NCBI GenBank assembly: GCA_051004815.1
Contig: JBPCJY010000085.1
Location: 23,153 to 87,152, forward strand
Length of the DNA: 64,000 nt
Direction of reading: 5' to 3'
From: JBBQXY01 sp051004815
Lineage (GTDB): Bacteria > Chloroflexota > Ktedonobacteria > Ktedonobacterales > Ktedonobacteraceae
Position 1 is the first letter of the stretch, and the number at the start of each line of letters is the position of its first letter. The notes under the pieces were generated by a model. The model made no database searches, was not told where the DNA came from, and saw nothing but the letters and a program-made list of their open reading frames with translations. Below are positions 44,725 through 53,989 of the stretch, piece by piece. Position numbers and translations under genes: made by a program.

Positions 44725-45843
44725 TTAGGCCGCGTCTGCTTGCTCTGCCAATGCGGTCAAGGCGGCGAAGAACTCAGGCGATTGGCCGATGAATAGCCCA
44801 TCAGCCGTTAGGGCCTTGACCGCACCCATGGCCGCGCCCTTTGTCTCGGTCGGACGAATGATCGAAACAGGCGGGAACTTTCGGCTGAGGAATACGGTTG
44901 GTTCGGGCATAATCAGGTTGGTTTGGAAGCCCTCGCCGCCAAAAGGAGAGGCGTTGAGGTCAGGAAACACTAATCCATTCGTGGGATCGGTTAGAGCAGG
45001 CGCATTGCCTGCCTTGTCATGCCACGTCTGGAAGTGTGCCGTCTCGGTGGGGCCAATACTAAGCAAAATGCGCAAAACCTCCGTACTGCTGACCCGCTGA
45101 GCCAGCGATGGGTAGAGGCTGGTGCCACCTTGCTCGATGAACGCGAAGTGGAAGCCCGCCGTGTTGGCTATCGCCTGGAGGTGGTTGTTGGGATGGAGAT
45201 CACCATCGTTTCTGGGAATCGCCGGAAATTTCCCTTTCATCAAGCCTGGGATGGCTTGTGGGAAGGTGTCACCAAAATCGGGATTCTTCGCACGACTGCG
45301 ATAGCGCGTCCACCAACTGGTGTCTACCGTAAGCTGCATGAGGTTGGTGAGCCGCCCGATTTGCTGAGCACCTGTTGCTTTGCTGCTCGGCAAGGTGCGG
45401 AACTTATCTAGATTGACGGGACTCGCGCCAATTGATTCCAGGTACGCGTTGATGAAAGTGAAGTGACTGATCTCATCCTCGGTATTGTCGTGGATATACT
45501 GAGCCATGTCCGCATCCAGCACTGCGATAGCAGCGGTATAGGGTTTATTCCCGCTTCCTCCTGGAACTTCGCTATCCTGGATGCCTCCCAGCTCGTTGTA
45601 TTGTTGCCACAAATCCGACTCGATCAGCTCGGCTGCGGCCAGGAACCTGAGAATGGCTACATCGCCTTTTGTGACCGAGGAACTCGCCGATCCCTGTGCG
45701 TGGGCGAAGGTTGGAACGAGTAATCCAGTACTCAGTAGCCCGCTGCCAATGGTTCCTGCGCCTCCTACCGCGAGGCCCTTTAAGAAGGAACGACGCTTGA
45801 GTGAAGCTTGCAGCGGCGGCGCGTTCTTTTCCATGTATTCCAT
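44725..45843 (-). CDS. Tat-exported ferritin-like domain protein
   Basis: 372 residues. Twin-arginine signal LKRRSFLKGLAVGGAGTIGS and a Ser/Ala-rich cleavage region (TFAHAQGSA). The mature part is a ferritin_2-like four-helix bundle: ILRFLAAAELIESDLWQQYN, AQYIHDNTEDEISHFTFINA, LRILLSIGPTETAHFQTWHD, with Glu/His residues in the helices as in di-metal sites. Often next to sugar or catalase-like enzymes in other bacteria; no such gene here. Role in oxidative stress or cell-surface metal handling is a guess. Confidence 0.85.
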   Translation of the reverse strand: MEYMEKNAPPLQASLKRRSFLKGLAVGGAGTIGSGLLSTGLLVPTFAHAQGSASSSVTKGDVAILRFLAAAELIESDLWQQYNELGGIQDSEVPGGSGNKPYTAAIAVLDADMAQYIHDNTEDEISHFTFINAYLESIGASPVNLDKFRTLPSSKATGAQQIGRLTNLMQLTVDTSWWTRYRSRAKNPDFGDTFPQAIPGLMKGKFPAIPRNDGDLHPNNHLQAIANTAGFHFAFIEQGGTSLYPSLAQRVSSTEVLRILLSIGPTETAHFQTWHDKAGNAPALTDPTNGLVFPDLNASPFGGEGFQTNLIMPEPTVFLSRKFPPVSIIRPTETKGAAMGAVKALTADGLFIGQSPEFFAALTALAEQADAA

Positions 45844-46027
45844 GATATTTTCTTTCTGCGACTATTGCGCGTTCTGTTTTATATTATGTATGGAACGAAA
45901 CTAACCAGGGACACGCTGGTCCAAGGTAGTATCTTTGTAAGCAACGAACGCATATCATCTCTGGGGCCCCACAGAGCATCGACGTGCTGTCGATTAATAC
46001 GCAGAAGGGTTACAGAAGGATTTGTGA

Positions 46028-46069
46028 AAACATCCCCTCACCGTCTTCCAGATAGGTGAGGGGATGTTT
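46028..46069. terminator. Hairpin terminator
   Basis: AAACATCCCCTCACC / GGTGAGGGGATGTTT, 15 perfect pairs, 12-base loop, flanked by A and T. Located after the ABC exporter pair on the minus strand. Confidence 0.8.
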
Positions 46070-46098
46070 GCATAATCTCTTCGTATACAGAATACTTA

Positions 46099-47943
46099 TT
46101 ATGCCGCGCCGGCGTGGCGAAAACCCATTGCGTAGAGCGAGGCGTAGGATCCGTTGCGCTGGAGAAGTTCTTGATGGGTGCCTTGCTCTTCGATGCGACC
46201 GGCTTGTAACACGATGATGTTGTCGGCTCCCTTGATGGTCGAGAGGCGGTGGGCGATGACGAGGGCGGTGCGACCATGCAGGAGGGTACGCAGACCTTGC
46301 TGCACCAACATCTCAGTGAAGGTGTCGATGTTGGCGGTGGCTTCGTCCAGGATAAGGATACGCGGGTCGGCCAGGAGCGCACGAGCGAAAGAGATGAGTT
46401 GGCGTTGGCCCACACTGAGGTTGCGACCACGCTCGCGAATGGGCGTGTCGTAGCCCTGGGGAAGGCGCGTAATCAGGTCGTGTGCGCCGACGACACGGGC
46501 GGCTTGTTCTACCTCCGCGTCGGTGGCGTCGAGGCGACCGTAGCGAATGTTTTCGCGAATGCTGCCGGTAAAGAGGAAGGGGTCTTGTTGCACGACGCCG
46601 ATCTGGCTGCGCAGCGAGTGTTGGGTCACATGCTGTATGTCGTGTCCATCAATGAGAATGGCTCCCTGCTGTATCTCGTAGAAACGGGTGAGCAGACCGG
46701 CGATGGTGGTCTTGCCGGCTCCGGTGGGGCCGACGATGGCGATGGTCTGGCCGGCGTCAATATGCAGATTCAGGTCGTGCAAAACTGGCTGGTCGCGCTT
46801 GTAACCAAAGGTGACATTTTGGAAATCTATTGTTCCCTGTATGGGTGGCAGGGTTTGGGCATCCGGGTCGTCTACGATTTCGACGGGCATGTCCAATATT
46901 TGGAAGATGCGCTCTGCCGCGACGCCGGAGCGTTGCAACTGGGTATATTGCTGGCTGAGGTCGCGGATAGGGTCGAAGAAACGGTTGATATAGAGGGTGA
47001 ACGACACCAGGACGCCGACGAGTAACGCGCCTTTCGAGACGAGCAGTCCACCATAGACGACGGCGAAGGCGATGGCTAGCGCGGCTACCACCTCGACCAG
47101 GGGGAGGATGAGGGCGGCGACGCGGCTGGCCTCGAGATTGGCGTCGCGGTTATAGGCGTTCAGGTCGTCGAACTCGGAGCGGTTGCGGTCTTCGCGAGCC
47201 AGGCTCTGGATGACGCGCATGCCGGTGATGTTCTCTTGCAAGGTGGCGTTGACCATGGAGATGGCGGCGCGGGTGCGGCGGAAGGAACGTTGGGCAAAAC
47301 GCTGCCAATAGGCAGCGATGATAAACATGATGGGCAGCACGGTGAAGCAGAGCAGTGCTAACCAGACGTTCATAATGAGCATGATGGCGACAATGCCAAA
47401 CAGTGAGACGAGCGAACTGAGGATGGAGAGCAAGCCAGAACTGAGCATGGCTTCCAGGACATCGATATCGCTCTGTAGGCGCGACATGACGCGCCCGATC
47501 TGCGTGCGGTCGTAGAAGCCGAGCGAGAGCTTTTGCAGATGGGTAAACATGTCGGAACTGAGATGGTAGAGAATGCGCTGTCCCGCCCAGGACATAGTCC
47601 AGACCTGCCAGTATTGCGACTGCCACATGAGAACGTTGACCAGCAGCAGCACGACGCCGATGATGCTTAAGCCCCGTATATCGTGATGGGTAATAAATTG
47701 GTCGATGGCTACGCCGATGAGGTACGGGTTTGCCAGGTTGAAGACGGTGTAGAGCAGCATAAGGATGACACTAGCGAGCGTAGCCCCTTTGTAACGAGCG
47801 AGATAGGGGATAAACTGCCTGATGAGTTTTACGTTAAATGTACTGTTGATATCCTCGTCCGAACCCTCCAGGCTGTTTTCGTTCCAGCTGCGGCGTTCAC
47901 GATGGGTGACATACGATGTTTTCATGGTAGATGCTGGTTTCAT
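46099..47943 (-). CDS. ABC exporter half-transporter, catalytic partner
   Basis: 614 residues: six-helix membrane domain then ATPase. Walker A GPTGAGKTTIAGLLTRFY, signature LSVGQRQLISFARALL (variant of LSGGQ), Walker B ILILDEATANID with the catalytic glutamate, switch His VIAHRLSTIKGA. Its start overlaps the upstream partner's stop by 4 bases. The pair should form a heterodimeric exporter of the BmrCD/TM287-288 kind for lipids or drugs. Confidence 0.93.
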   Translation of the reverse strand: MKPASTMKTSYVTHRERRSWNENSLEGSDEDINSTFNVKLIRQFIPYLARYKGATLASVILMLLYTVFNLANPYLIGVAIDQFITHHDIRGLSIIGVVLLLVNVLMWQSQYWQVWTMSWAGQRILYHLSSDMFTHLQKLSLGFYDRTQIGRVMSRLQSDIDVLEAMLSSGLLSILSSLVSLFGIVAIMLIMNVWLALLCFTVLPIMFIIAAYWQRFAQRSFRRTRAAISMVNATLQENITGMRVIQSLAREDRNRSEFDDLNAYNRDANLEASRVAALILPLVEVVAALAIAFAVVYGGLLVSKGALLVGVLVSFTLYINRFFDPIRDLSQQYTQLQRSGVAAERIFQILDMPVEIVDDPDAQTLPPIQGTIDFQNVTFGYKRDQPVLHDLNLHIDAGQTIAIVGPTGAGKTTIAGLLTRFYEIQQGAILIDGHDIQHVTQHSLRSQIGVVQQDPFLFTGSIRENIRYGRLDATDAEVEQAARVVGAHDLITRLPQGYDTPIRERGRNLSVGQRQLISFARALLADPRILILDEATANIDTFTEMLVQQGLRTLLHGRTALVIAHRLSTIKGADNIIVLQAGRIEEQGTHQELLQRNGSYASLYAMGFRHAGAA

Positions 47944-49913
47944 CGCACGGCCTTCCTTTCTTCCTGCGCTTGCTTGTGATCGACATGGTCATCGGTAGGA
48001 GGGTCTGTATCCTGTGATATGCACGAGAGATTCTTCGCTGCGCTCAGAATGACATGGTCATGGGTAGGGTGGGCGATATTTTCAGATGGTGCGGGTTGGT
48101 TTTCCGACAGGCGAGCTTCGAACTCTTCTTGTTCGCGTAGTTGCAGATCATAGAGGCGCGTATAGGGGCCATTGTTGGCGAGCAGGGTTTCGTGCGTGCC
48201 GCGCTCGACGATTTGTCCACGTTCAATGACTAGTATCTGGTCGGCATTTTTGATGGTGCGCAGGCGCGAGGCGACGACAAAGGTCGTGCGACCGTGCATG
48301 ACGGCATCAAGGGCTTGTTGAATGAGATATTCGGTCTCCATGTCCACGCTGGAGGTGGAGTCGTCAAGCACGAGGATGCGCGGATCGAGCAGGAGTGTAC
48401 GGGCGATGGCGACGCGCTGCTTCTGCCCACCGGAGAGGGTGACACCGCGTTCACCGACCCAGGTATCGTAGCCATTGGGTAGATGCTGGGCGAAGTCATC
48501 GACACGAGCGATTTTGGCGGCGGCGATAATATTCTCCTCGCTGGCATTAGCGACACCGTAAGCGATGTTGTCGCGCAAGGTGGCATTGAACAGGAAGACA
48601 TCCTGCAAGACCAGGCCGATATTGCGGCGCAGCGAGTCTTGCGTGATCTCGCGCACATCTAAGCCATCGACGGTAACACGACCAGTGCTGGTGTCATAGA
48701 AGCGTGGGAGCAGGTGCAAGATGGTGCTTTTCCCACTGCCGGTCGCGCCCAGGAGGGCCATGATCTGGCCGGGTTGGGCGTCAATGGTGATGTCGTGCAG
48801 CACCTCTGGCCCGGCACCATAGGCGAAAGAGACGTTCTCAAAACGTACATGCCCTTGCACTTCCTGTAGTACCTTCGCGTCGGGTGCATCAGTAATCGTT
48901 GGCTGCGTATCCAATACACCGAAGATGCGCACACCGCTGGAGAGGCCGCGCATCCACCAGTTGACCATATAGCCAAAGGAGCGCACGGGCATATTCAATA
49001 ACAGGACGTAGGTTGTGACCGCGACCAGTGTACCCAGGCTCAATTGGTGGTTGATGACGGCGATGCCGCCGATCCACACAAGCAAGACGGTGATGACGTT
49101 GACAACGAGGACCATCAAGGGCTGGTTCCAGGCCGAGAGGCGCATCGCGCTCAGGTTGAGGTCGCGCAACTCCTGATTTTTTGTATCGAACTTGTTGATC
49201 TCGAACTCTTCACGGGCAAAGGCTTTGACGACGCGGATGCCGCTCAAGCTCTCTTGCATTATGGTACCCAATGCTCCTGTTTCGTTCTGCACGCTCAGCC
49301 AGAGTGGGCGCAGGATACGCGCTACCTGGTAGGAGAGGAAGATGAGGATGGGGACGCAGATCAAGGTGACGAGTGCCAGGTACCAGTCAAGCGCAAACAG
49401 CACGACGCTGACCGCGCCGAAGGTGACAAGCGCGACCAGACCACGGAGGAGCCCCATCGGTATGAAATTACGTACCGCCTCGATATCGACGGTCATGCGC
49501 GACATCAACTGCCCTGTCTCCGCTTCATCATGGAAGGAGAAGCTGAGACGTTGCAGGTGTTCGTAGACCTGATCGCGCAGGTCGTAGGCGACCAGGCAGG
49601 AGACGGCTTGCGAGAGGTAGCCCTGTCCATAGGCGAAAAGTCCACGCAAAGCACTGGTGACGATGATAGCTCCGGCGGCCAACAATAAGATACTCATCTG
49701 TCCACTGCGCACGCCAGTATCAATGACCCAGGCGAGCAACCAGGGTACAATCAATGCGAAACCAGTAGAGAGTGCAAGACAGAGTATCGAGCCTATCCAT
49801 GGCAACCAATGTGGACGCAGTAGGCCAATGATGCGTTTGTAGATGCTCCAATTGGCTTTCCATTCGTTGATAGACGGGAACGCTAATGGCCTCCTCTTTT
49901 CGGTTGAGATCAC
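47940..49913 (-). CDS. ABC exporter half-transporter, degenerate-site partner
   Basis: 657 residues from GTG 49913 (AAAGGA 8 bases before); a much longer frame upstream is ignored. Walker A GATGSGKSTILHLLPRFY, signature LSGGQKQRVAIARTLL, but Walker B ILVLDDSTSSVD has Asp where the catalytic Glu should be, as in heterodimeric exporters with one dead site. The C-terminal tail ([10 protein letters not shown] and flanks) is encoded by a copy of the dispersed repeat, so the last ~35 residues are repeat-derived and probably not functional. Confidence 0.93.
   Translation of the reverse strand: MISTEKRRPLAFPSINEWKANWSIYKRIIGLLRPHWLPWIGSILCLALSTGFALIVPWLLAWVIDTGVRSGQMSILLLAAGAIIVTSALRGLFAYGQGYLSQAVSCLVAYDLRDQVYEHLQRLSFSFHDEAETGQLMSRMTVDIEAVRNFIPMGLLRGLVALVTFGAVSVVLFALDWYLALVTLICVPILIFLSYQVARILRPLWLSVQNETGALGTIMQESLSGIRVVKAFAREEFEINKFDTKNQELRDLNLSAMRLSAWNQPLMVLVVNVITVLLVWIGGIAVINHQLSLGTLVAVTTYVLLLNMPVRSFGYMVNWWMRGLSSGVRIFGVLDTQPTITDAPDAKVLQEVQGHVRFENVSFAYGAGPEVLHDITIDAQPGQIMALLGATGSGKSTILHLLPRFYDTSTGRVTVDGLDVREITQDSLRRNIGLVLQDVFLFNATLRDNIAYGVANASEENIIAAAKIARVDDFAQHLPNGYDTWVGERGVTLSGGQKQRVAIARTLLLDPRILVLDDSTSSVDMETEYLIQQALDAVMHGRTTFVVASRLRTIKNADQILVIERGQIVERGTHETLLANNGPYTRLYDLQLREQEEFEARLSENQPAPSENIAHPTHDHVILSAAKNLSCISQDTDPPTDDHVDHKQAQEERKAVR
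48028..48054. repeat. Dispersed repeat A, single arm, inside an ABC exporter gene
   Basis: 27 bases with core CTTCGCTGCGCTCAG, the same unit that forms the inner arms of the nested elements. Read on the coding strand it encodes [10 protein letters not shown], in frame near the C terminus. Confidence 0.85.
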
Positions 49914-50006
49914 AAAATCAGTCCTTTCGTGTTGTGCTGTGTAGCGTGGTGCCAGACAGGGTGCCCTGTAGTGGGGTGTGATTTTGTTAGTATATGTGAG
50001 AAAGGT

Positions 50007-50022
50007 TGACATAGCTATGTCA
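50007..50022. promoter_or_regulatory. Perfect 16-bp palindrome, putative WYL-regulator operator
   Basis: TGACATAGCTATGTCA in the divergent region between the exporter genes and the WYL regulator. TACAAT (50044-50049) lies 22 bases further and would start transcription at about 50056, the ATG of the regulator, so the mRNA may be leaderless. The palindrome covers the expected -35 zone. Confidence 0.6.
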
Positions 50023-50055
50023 GTCTTTCTATGAAATTTGTGATACAATCTAAAT

Positions 50056-51045
50056 ATGCAGAAGACTGAACGCCTCGTTGCTATTACACTGCTGTTGCAG
50101 GCACGCGGGAAGATGACCGCGCAACGCCTCGCCAACATCCTGGGTGTCTCGACACGAACGATATACCGCGATATTGATACGCTCTCGCTGGCGCATGTTC
50201 CGGTTTCCATGGACTTCGGGCCAGGTGGCGGCTACTATTTGCCCAAAGATTACCACTTTGACTCGGCTATTTTCACCCGTGAAGAGGCGGTTTCCCTGGT
50301 GCTGAGCGCGGATATGGCGGGGAACTATAATCTTTTCGCGGATGACGATGGACTCCATCGCGCCCTTTTCAAGCTGGAGGCGGCTCTGCCTGAAGAGTAC
50401 CGGGCCGATGTGCGTTCGGCCCGTGAACGTATCCTTTTTGATACGACGGCGTGGTTTGGTTCCTCTACGGCCACGGCCTACCTGGAGACGATACGTACTG
50501 CCGTGCTGAGTTCGCTGCAACTGGACATTCTCTATCCTTGTGCGACCACGGGAGCGATGCAATGGCGGCGCATTGAGCCATATGGTTTGGTGTATAAAGG
50601 ACTCTCGCGGCGGCATATTCGTACTGGCATCTGGTATCTGGTGGCCTATTGCCATGTGGCCCAAGATTTCCGCACGTTTCGTGTTGGCTATGTCGAGGAT
50701 TTGCGGGTGTGCGAAGAGAAGATTGACCTTCATCCTGGCTTTGACCTGGAAGCATACTGGCAAGAGGCGCGTCGTCACCTGGAAGAACAAATGCAGCCTG
50801 TAGATGTGACGCTGCGCGTGAAATCGGCGGCGCGTTTTGGCTTGCGCGGCGATAGCACTGTGCTGAGAGAGGATGCTGATGGCAGTGTGGTGGTGCGTAT
50901 CAATGTCGAGTCGTTCGATGCGGCGGTCTCCTATGTGCTTTCTTTGGGTGCTGATGCCATTGTGCTTTACCCGGCAAGGATACGCGCTGCTGTGGCGGCG
51001 ATGGCGCAGGCTATCGCGGAAAAGTATGGGGTAGTGGAGGGGTAG
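50056..51045 (+). CDS. HTH-WYL domain transcriptional regulator (YafY-like)
   Basis: 329 residues. N-terminal HTH_11: MQKTERLVAITLLLQARGKM, TAQRLANILGVSTRTIYRDI. The middle WYL domain (RRIEPYGLVYKGLSRRHIRT ... GIWYLVAYCHVAQDFRTFRV; the motif itself reads WYL) and a WCX-like C terminus. WYL regulators bind nucleic acid or nucleotide signals. Divergent from the ABC exporter, which it may control. Confidence 0.92.
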   Translation: MQKTERLVAITLLLQARGKMTAQRLANILGVSTRTIYRDIDTLSLAHVPVSMDFGPGGGYYLPKDYHFDSAIFTREEAVSLVLSADMAGNYNLFADDDGLHRALFKLEAALPEEYRADVRSARERILFDTTAWFGSSTATAYLETIRTAVLSSLQLDILYPCATTGAMQWRRIEPYGLVYKGLSRRHIRTGIWYLVAYCHVAQDFRTFRVGYVEDLRVCEEKIDLHPGFDLEAYWQEARRHLEEQMQPVDVTLRVKSAARFGLRGDSTVLREDADGSVVVRINVESFDAAVSYVLSLGADAIVLYPARIRAAVAAMAQAIAEKYGVVEG

Positions 51046-51055
51046 AATGCCAGGA

Positions 51056-52324
51056 TCATTTACGGATTCCCCGTTGTGCCTGTACTTGTGCCAGAGGGAG
51101 GGCGTGGCGTACATGGGGGTTGAGTATGGAGGCTATTGCTAGCACGAGGAGGCTGGCAGTCAGGATGAGGACGGTAGGGATTACCCCTAGTGTTTGTAGC
51201 AAGATGCCGGTGAGGGCGAGGCCGATGGGGTCGCCGCCGAAGACGACGAGGCGGAAGACGCTGTTGACACGACCCTGTAGCTCGTCGGGGATGAGGGCGA
51301 GACGGTAGCTGAACTGGACGACGCCATAGACGGTTATGACTGCCGAGATGACTCCGACAATGGTGGCAAGCCAGAAGACGTTGGACATGACGATGTAGAG
51401 TGGGAAGAGGAGAGTGGTGAGCCATGTGGTACTGATGGTCAGGCTGGTAAAGCTGAATCTTTTTTGTAGACTACTACCGACAAAAGCACCGATCATAATG
51501 CCAACGCCTCCTACCCCTAAGATGATGCCGATAATGAATGATGAGATATGCTCTTGCTGCGCCAATACGATGATGATGAGTGTCATGCCTGAAGCGATGA
51601 TGTGGACGGTGGAGCCGAGGATGGCAATGAAACAGAGGAGGGGTTGATGCCACAGCCAGGATAATCCTTCCCAAATTTCGATGTGCAGACTGCGTCGCGG
51701 CGTCTCGCGCTTTTCTTGAAAAGGGACGTTGATGAAGCGGAGCGAGATGACGGAGAAGATATAAGAGATGGCGTCGGTCAGGAAGGGAACAAATTGTCCG
51801 ATGCTGTAGAGGATACCGCCCAGCGAGCGACCGAGTAGGAAAGAGACACTTTGGGTGAATTCGGTTTGGGAGGCGACGGCTGGAAAATCTTCTTTGCGCA
51901 CTACTTGCGGTAGACAGGCAACTTCGGCGATATTGAAGAAGACGAAAAGGGTGCCTTCGGTGAGCGAGACGAGGTAGAGTTGGAGCAAGGTCAGGTGTCC
52001 AAGGGCGTAGGCGATGGGAATACTGCCAAGACACATAGCGCGTCCCGTGTCGCAGAGGATCATGACAAGTTTACGATCCCAGCGGTCGATGAGCGCACCG
52101 GCGGGAAGGCTAAAGATGAGGTAGGGCAGCATGCCGACGGCTCCAACGAAACCGGCCTGGGTGGGCGAGTGCGTCATGGCGAGTACAAGAAACGGGTAGG
52201 CGAGGTCCGAAACCTGTGTGCCAACGGAGGAGATGATCTGCCCGCTCCACAGGAGCAAGTAGTTGCGATTACGCCAGAGCGATGGTGGTTGTGCCGTCTG
52301 GTTAGAAGTTTTGTTTGTTGACAC
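51056..52324 (-). CDS. MFS transporter, macrolide-efflux-like
   Basis: About 422 residues. GTG 52324 (VSTNKTSNQTAQPP...) is a plausible start; no good ribosome site is seen, and an ATG at 52381 is also open. Twelve helices; WRNRNYLLLWSGQIISSVGT, AGALIDRWDRKLVMILCDTG and the second-half loop PDELQGRVNSVFRLVVFGGD are typical of the MFS_3 exporters. Substrate unknown. Convergent with the WYL regulator gene. Confidence 0.85.
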   Translation of the reverse strand: MSTNKTSNQTAQPPSLWRNRNYLLLWSGQIISSVGTQVSDLAYPFLVLAMTHSPTQAGFVGAVGMLPYLIFSLPAGALIDRWDRKLVMILCDTGRAMCLGSIPIAYALGHLTLLQLYLVSLTEGTLFVFFNIAEVACLPQVVRKEDFPAVASQTEFTQSVSFLLGRSLGGILYSIGQFVPFLTDAISYIFSVISLRFINVPFQEKRETPRRSLHIEIWEGLSWLWHQPLLCFIAILGSTVHIIASGMTLIIIVLAQQEHISSFIIGIILGVGGVGIMIGAFVGSSLQKRFSFTSLTISTTWLTTLLFPLYIVMSNVFWLATIVGVISAVITVYGVVQFSYRLALIPDELQGRVNSVFRLVVFGGDPIGLALTGILLQTLGVIPTVLILTASLLVLAIASILNPHVRHALPLAQVQAQRGIRK

Positions 52325-52473
52325 GCTTGCTTGTCTACCTACCCATACATCTTTTATCGATATGACGATAGGGTACCACATGGCTGTGATTCTGGGTAGT
52401 GTGTGGATGTCGATAGTGCTAAGCCCCCGCCAAGGCTGATGTCCGAGCTATAGAGACCATTTATAGCATCCTA

Positions 52474-52536
52474 TAGGAACGCACCTTTGTGGTTTATCTG
52501 TCTGGGGAATAGATAAACCACAAAGGTGCGTTCCTA
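52474..52536. repeat. 26-bp perfect inverted repeat
   Basis: Arms 52474-52499 and 52511-52536 (key part CGCACCTTTGTGGTTTATC) with an 11-base loop. It lies between the starting end of the MFS gene and the 3' end of the gene at 52567. It lacks a T run, so it may be a small palindromic repeat rather than a terminator. Confidence 0.7.
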
Positions 52537-52566
52537 CGAATTAAAGGGCGCAATGAGCGTGCATTC

Positions 52567-53265
52567 CTATTCTGCCTCGTCGAGGCGAGCGGGGTTGGTG
52601 ACGCCCATGATGCGGTTCCAGAGCACGTAATCGGTCTCTTTTTTGGAGATGTAAGAGTTGTCGGGACCGGCTACCATGTTGCCCATGGCTACGAACTCGT
52701 CCTGATCGGGATGGCGCAGATCAAAGTAGGTGGCACCTTGCTCTAAACGCGTGCCTTCCGGCACGATTTCCAGGTTGCGCAGCTCGTCGTCGGTCAGATC
52801 GGCCAATTGTGTGTGGAGGCTTTTGATTTCGATGGCTGGTTGACCATAACCTACAGGGGTTTGACCTTGAAAACCATGATTTTCGCCTGCCAGGTTGTTG
52901 GGGCGCAAGTCATGGTCAAAGTTGTCGCTCTCTTGTACGAACATTGGTTGGTTTTCATCGCGATGGTTCTCGTGCAGCCGCGAACCCTTGCGGTGCTTAT
53001 CCGCGTCCGAGTCGCTGCCGCTGCGTGACTCCCCTTCGGCCTCCATGGCCCGCGAATCGGCCTTATGTGCCATGCCCATGCGCGGATCTCTGGTGGGGGG
53101 AATCTTCTCTTCCTGAGCAATGGTCGCGGAATTTATATGTTCTGCCGCTTGCTTTTCGTCGGTTTCATGTTTTTTGTACCCGCCTGTTGTGATGACGGTG
53201 CTTTTTTTAGGATTATTGCGGCCTGCTGCTTCTTTAGCGGGTCGTTGTTGATGTCTTTTAGGCAT
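52567..53265 (-). CDS. Hydrophilic protein of unknown function
   Basis: 232 residues, not recognised. The first ~130 are highly charged and low complexity (basic start KRHQQRPAKEAAGRNNPKKS, later ESRSGSDSDADKHRKGSRLH), likely disordered. The last ~90 look folded: LADLTDDELRNLEIVPEGTR, LEQGATYFDLRHPDQDEFVA, ETDYVLWNRIMGV. GGAGAAGAG precedes the ATG. The layout (disordered lead, small conserved end) would suit a spore or stress protein, but nothing proves it. Confidence 0.6.
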   Translation of the reverse strand: MPKRHQQRPAKEAAGRNNPKKSTVITTGGYKKHETDEKQAAEHINSATIAQEEKIPPTRDPRMGMAHKADSRAMEAEGESRSGSDSDADKHRKGSRLHENHRDENQPMFVQESDNFDHDLRPNNLAGENHGFQGQTPVGYGQPAIEIKSLHTQLADLTDDELRNLEIVPEGTRLEQGATYFDLRHPDQDEFVAMGNMVAGPDNSYISKKETDYVLWNRIMGVTNPARLDEAE

Positions 53266-53415
53266 GTTTTTCTCTTCTCCTCAAGTCCCTGCTGCATCAA
53301 ATCAATACAAGAGCATATGAGCAATGCGATTACCTGTGCATTTATACACATTGCCCATGCAAAATTGTAGGGCATCTTTTTATGATGTGCAAGCACGACA
53401 ATCATAGGGATTGGG

Positions 53416-53597
53416 CAGACATTTGGAGAGAAGGGCTGGCCGTGAGCGGACTGGAGAGGGATTGGGCCTGTCATTCTGAGCGCAGCGAAGAATCTGCACC
53501 TGGGGAGCGAGAGATTCTTCGCTGCGCTCAGAATGACAGAATGATAGAATGACAGGATGACAGGATGACAGGATGACGCCTTATCTCCAAATGTCTG
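53416..53597. repeat. Nested inverted-repeat element (type 3)
   Basis: Outer arms CAGACATTTGGAGA (53416-53429) and TCTCCAAATGTCTG (53584-53597) enclose inner 28-base arms 53468-53495 / 53512-53539 with the CTTCGCTGCGCTCAG core. After the inner part there is a short tandem of GACAGGATGA units (~53540-53575). Same plan as 36961-37113 and 41477-41633. The 350 bases between the gene at 53265 and the lysine promoter hold only this element. Confidence 0.8.
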
Positions 53598-53614
53598 GGA
53601 ATTTGGTAAAATGC

Positions 53615-53643
53615 TTGACAATGTGGTGGGTGCATGTTATAAG
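53615..53643 (+). promoter_or_regulatory. Promoter of the lysine operon
   Basis: TTGACA (53615-53620), exact 17-base spacer, TATAAG (53638-53643). Precedes the two T-box leaders. Confidence 0.85.
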
Positions 53644-53650
53644 TTAGCTA

Positions 53651-53956
53651 AGACATGGACAACTGAATAGAGCAAAAGCTTTGAAGGGACGAGTAACAGT
53701 CGCTGTTGCGTCTAGAGAATGGGCAGTTGGTGGAAAGCCCATACGTCAATACGCTGTGAATAAAAACCTGGAGCTGCGAGAAGAAATCGCTGAACGCGAG
53801 AGTAGACCTTTGCCGGATGTCCCCGTAAACGGACTGGAGTATGTTAGTACTCGACGAGGTTGGTGTTGTAAGACAGCAACGAATAAAGGTGGTACCACGA
53901 GAGCCGCATATAAAGCTCTTCGTCCTTTGTATAGCAAGAGGATGAAGGGCGTTTTT
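53651..53956 (+). promoter_or_regulatory. T-box riboswitch 1 (lysine type)
   Basis: Leader RNA that senses uncharged tRNA. Stem I shows the distal loop motif AGAGAATGGGC ... GGTGGAAAGCCCA and a specifier region GTGAAT-AAA-AACC, with AAA (lysine codon) at 53762-53764. The universal T-box AAAGGTGGTACCACG is at 53885-53899, and a 12-pair terminator (53915-53926 / 53939-53950) followed by GTTTTTATTT closes it. Uncharged lysine tRNA should favour the antiterminator and allow reading into the operon. The specifier frame (AAA, one base offset from TAA) is my reading. Confidence 0.9.
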
Positions 53957-53989
53957 ATTTGCCCTTTATCACCGATATTATCAATGAAG

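Noticed and set aside
46249..47025. 258-codon plus-strand frame
   Set aside because: Antisense to an intact ABC exporter gene; composition is that of a shadow frame.
53133..53621. Minus-strand frame containing [10 protein letters not shown]
   Set aside because: It reads through the nested repeat and the antisense of other features; the peptide is the usual by-product of repeat A.
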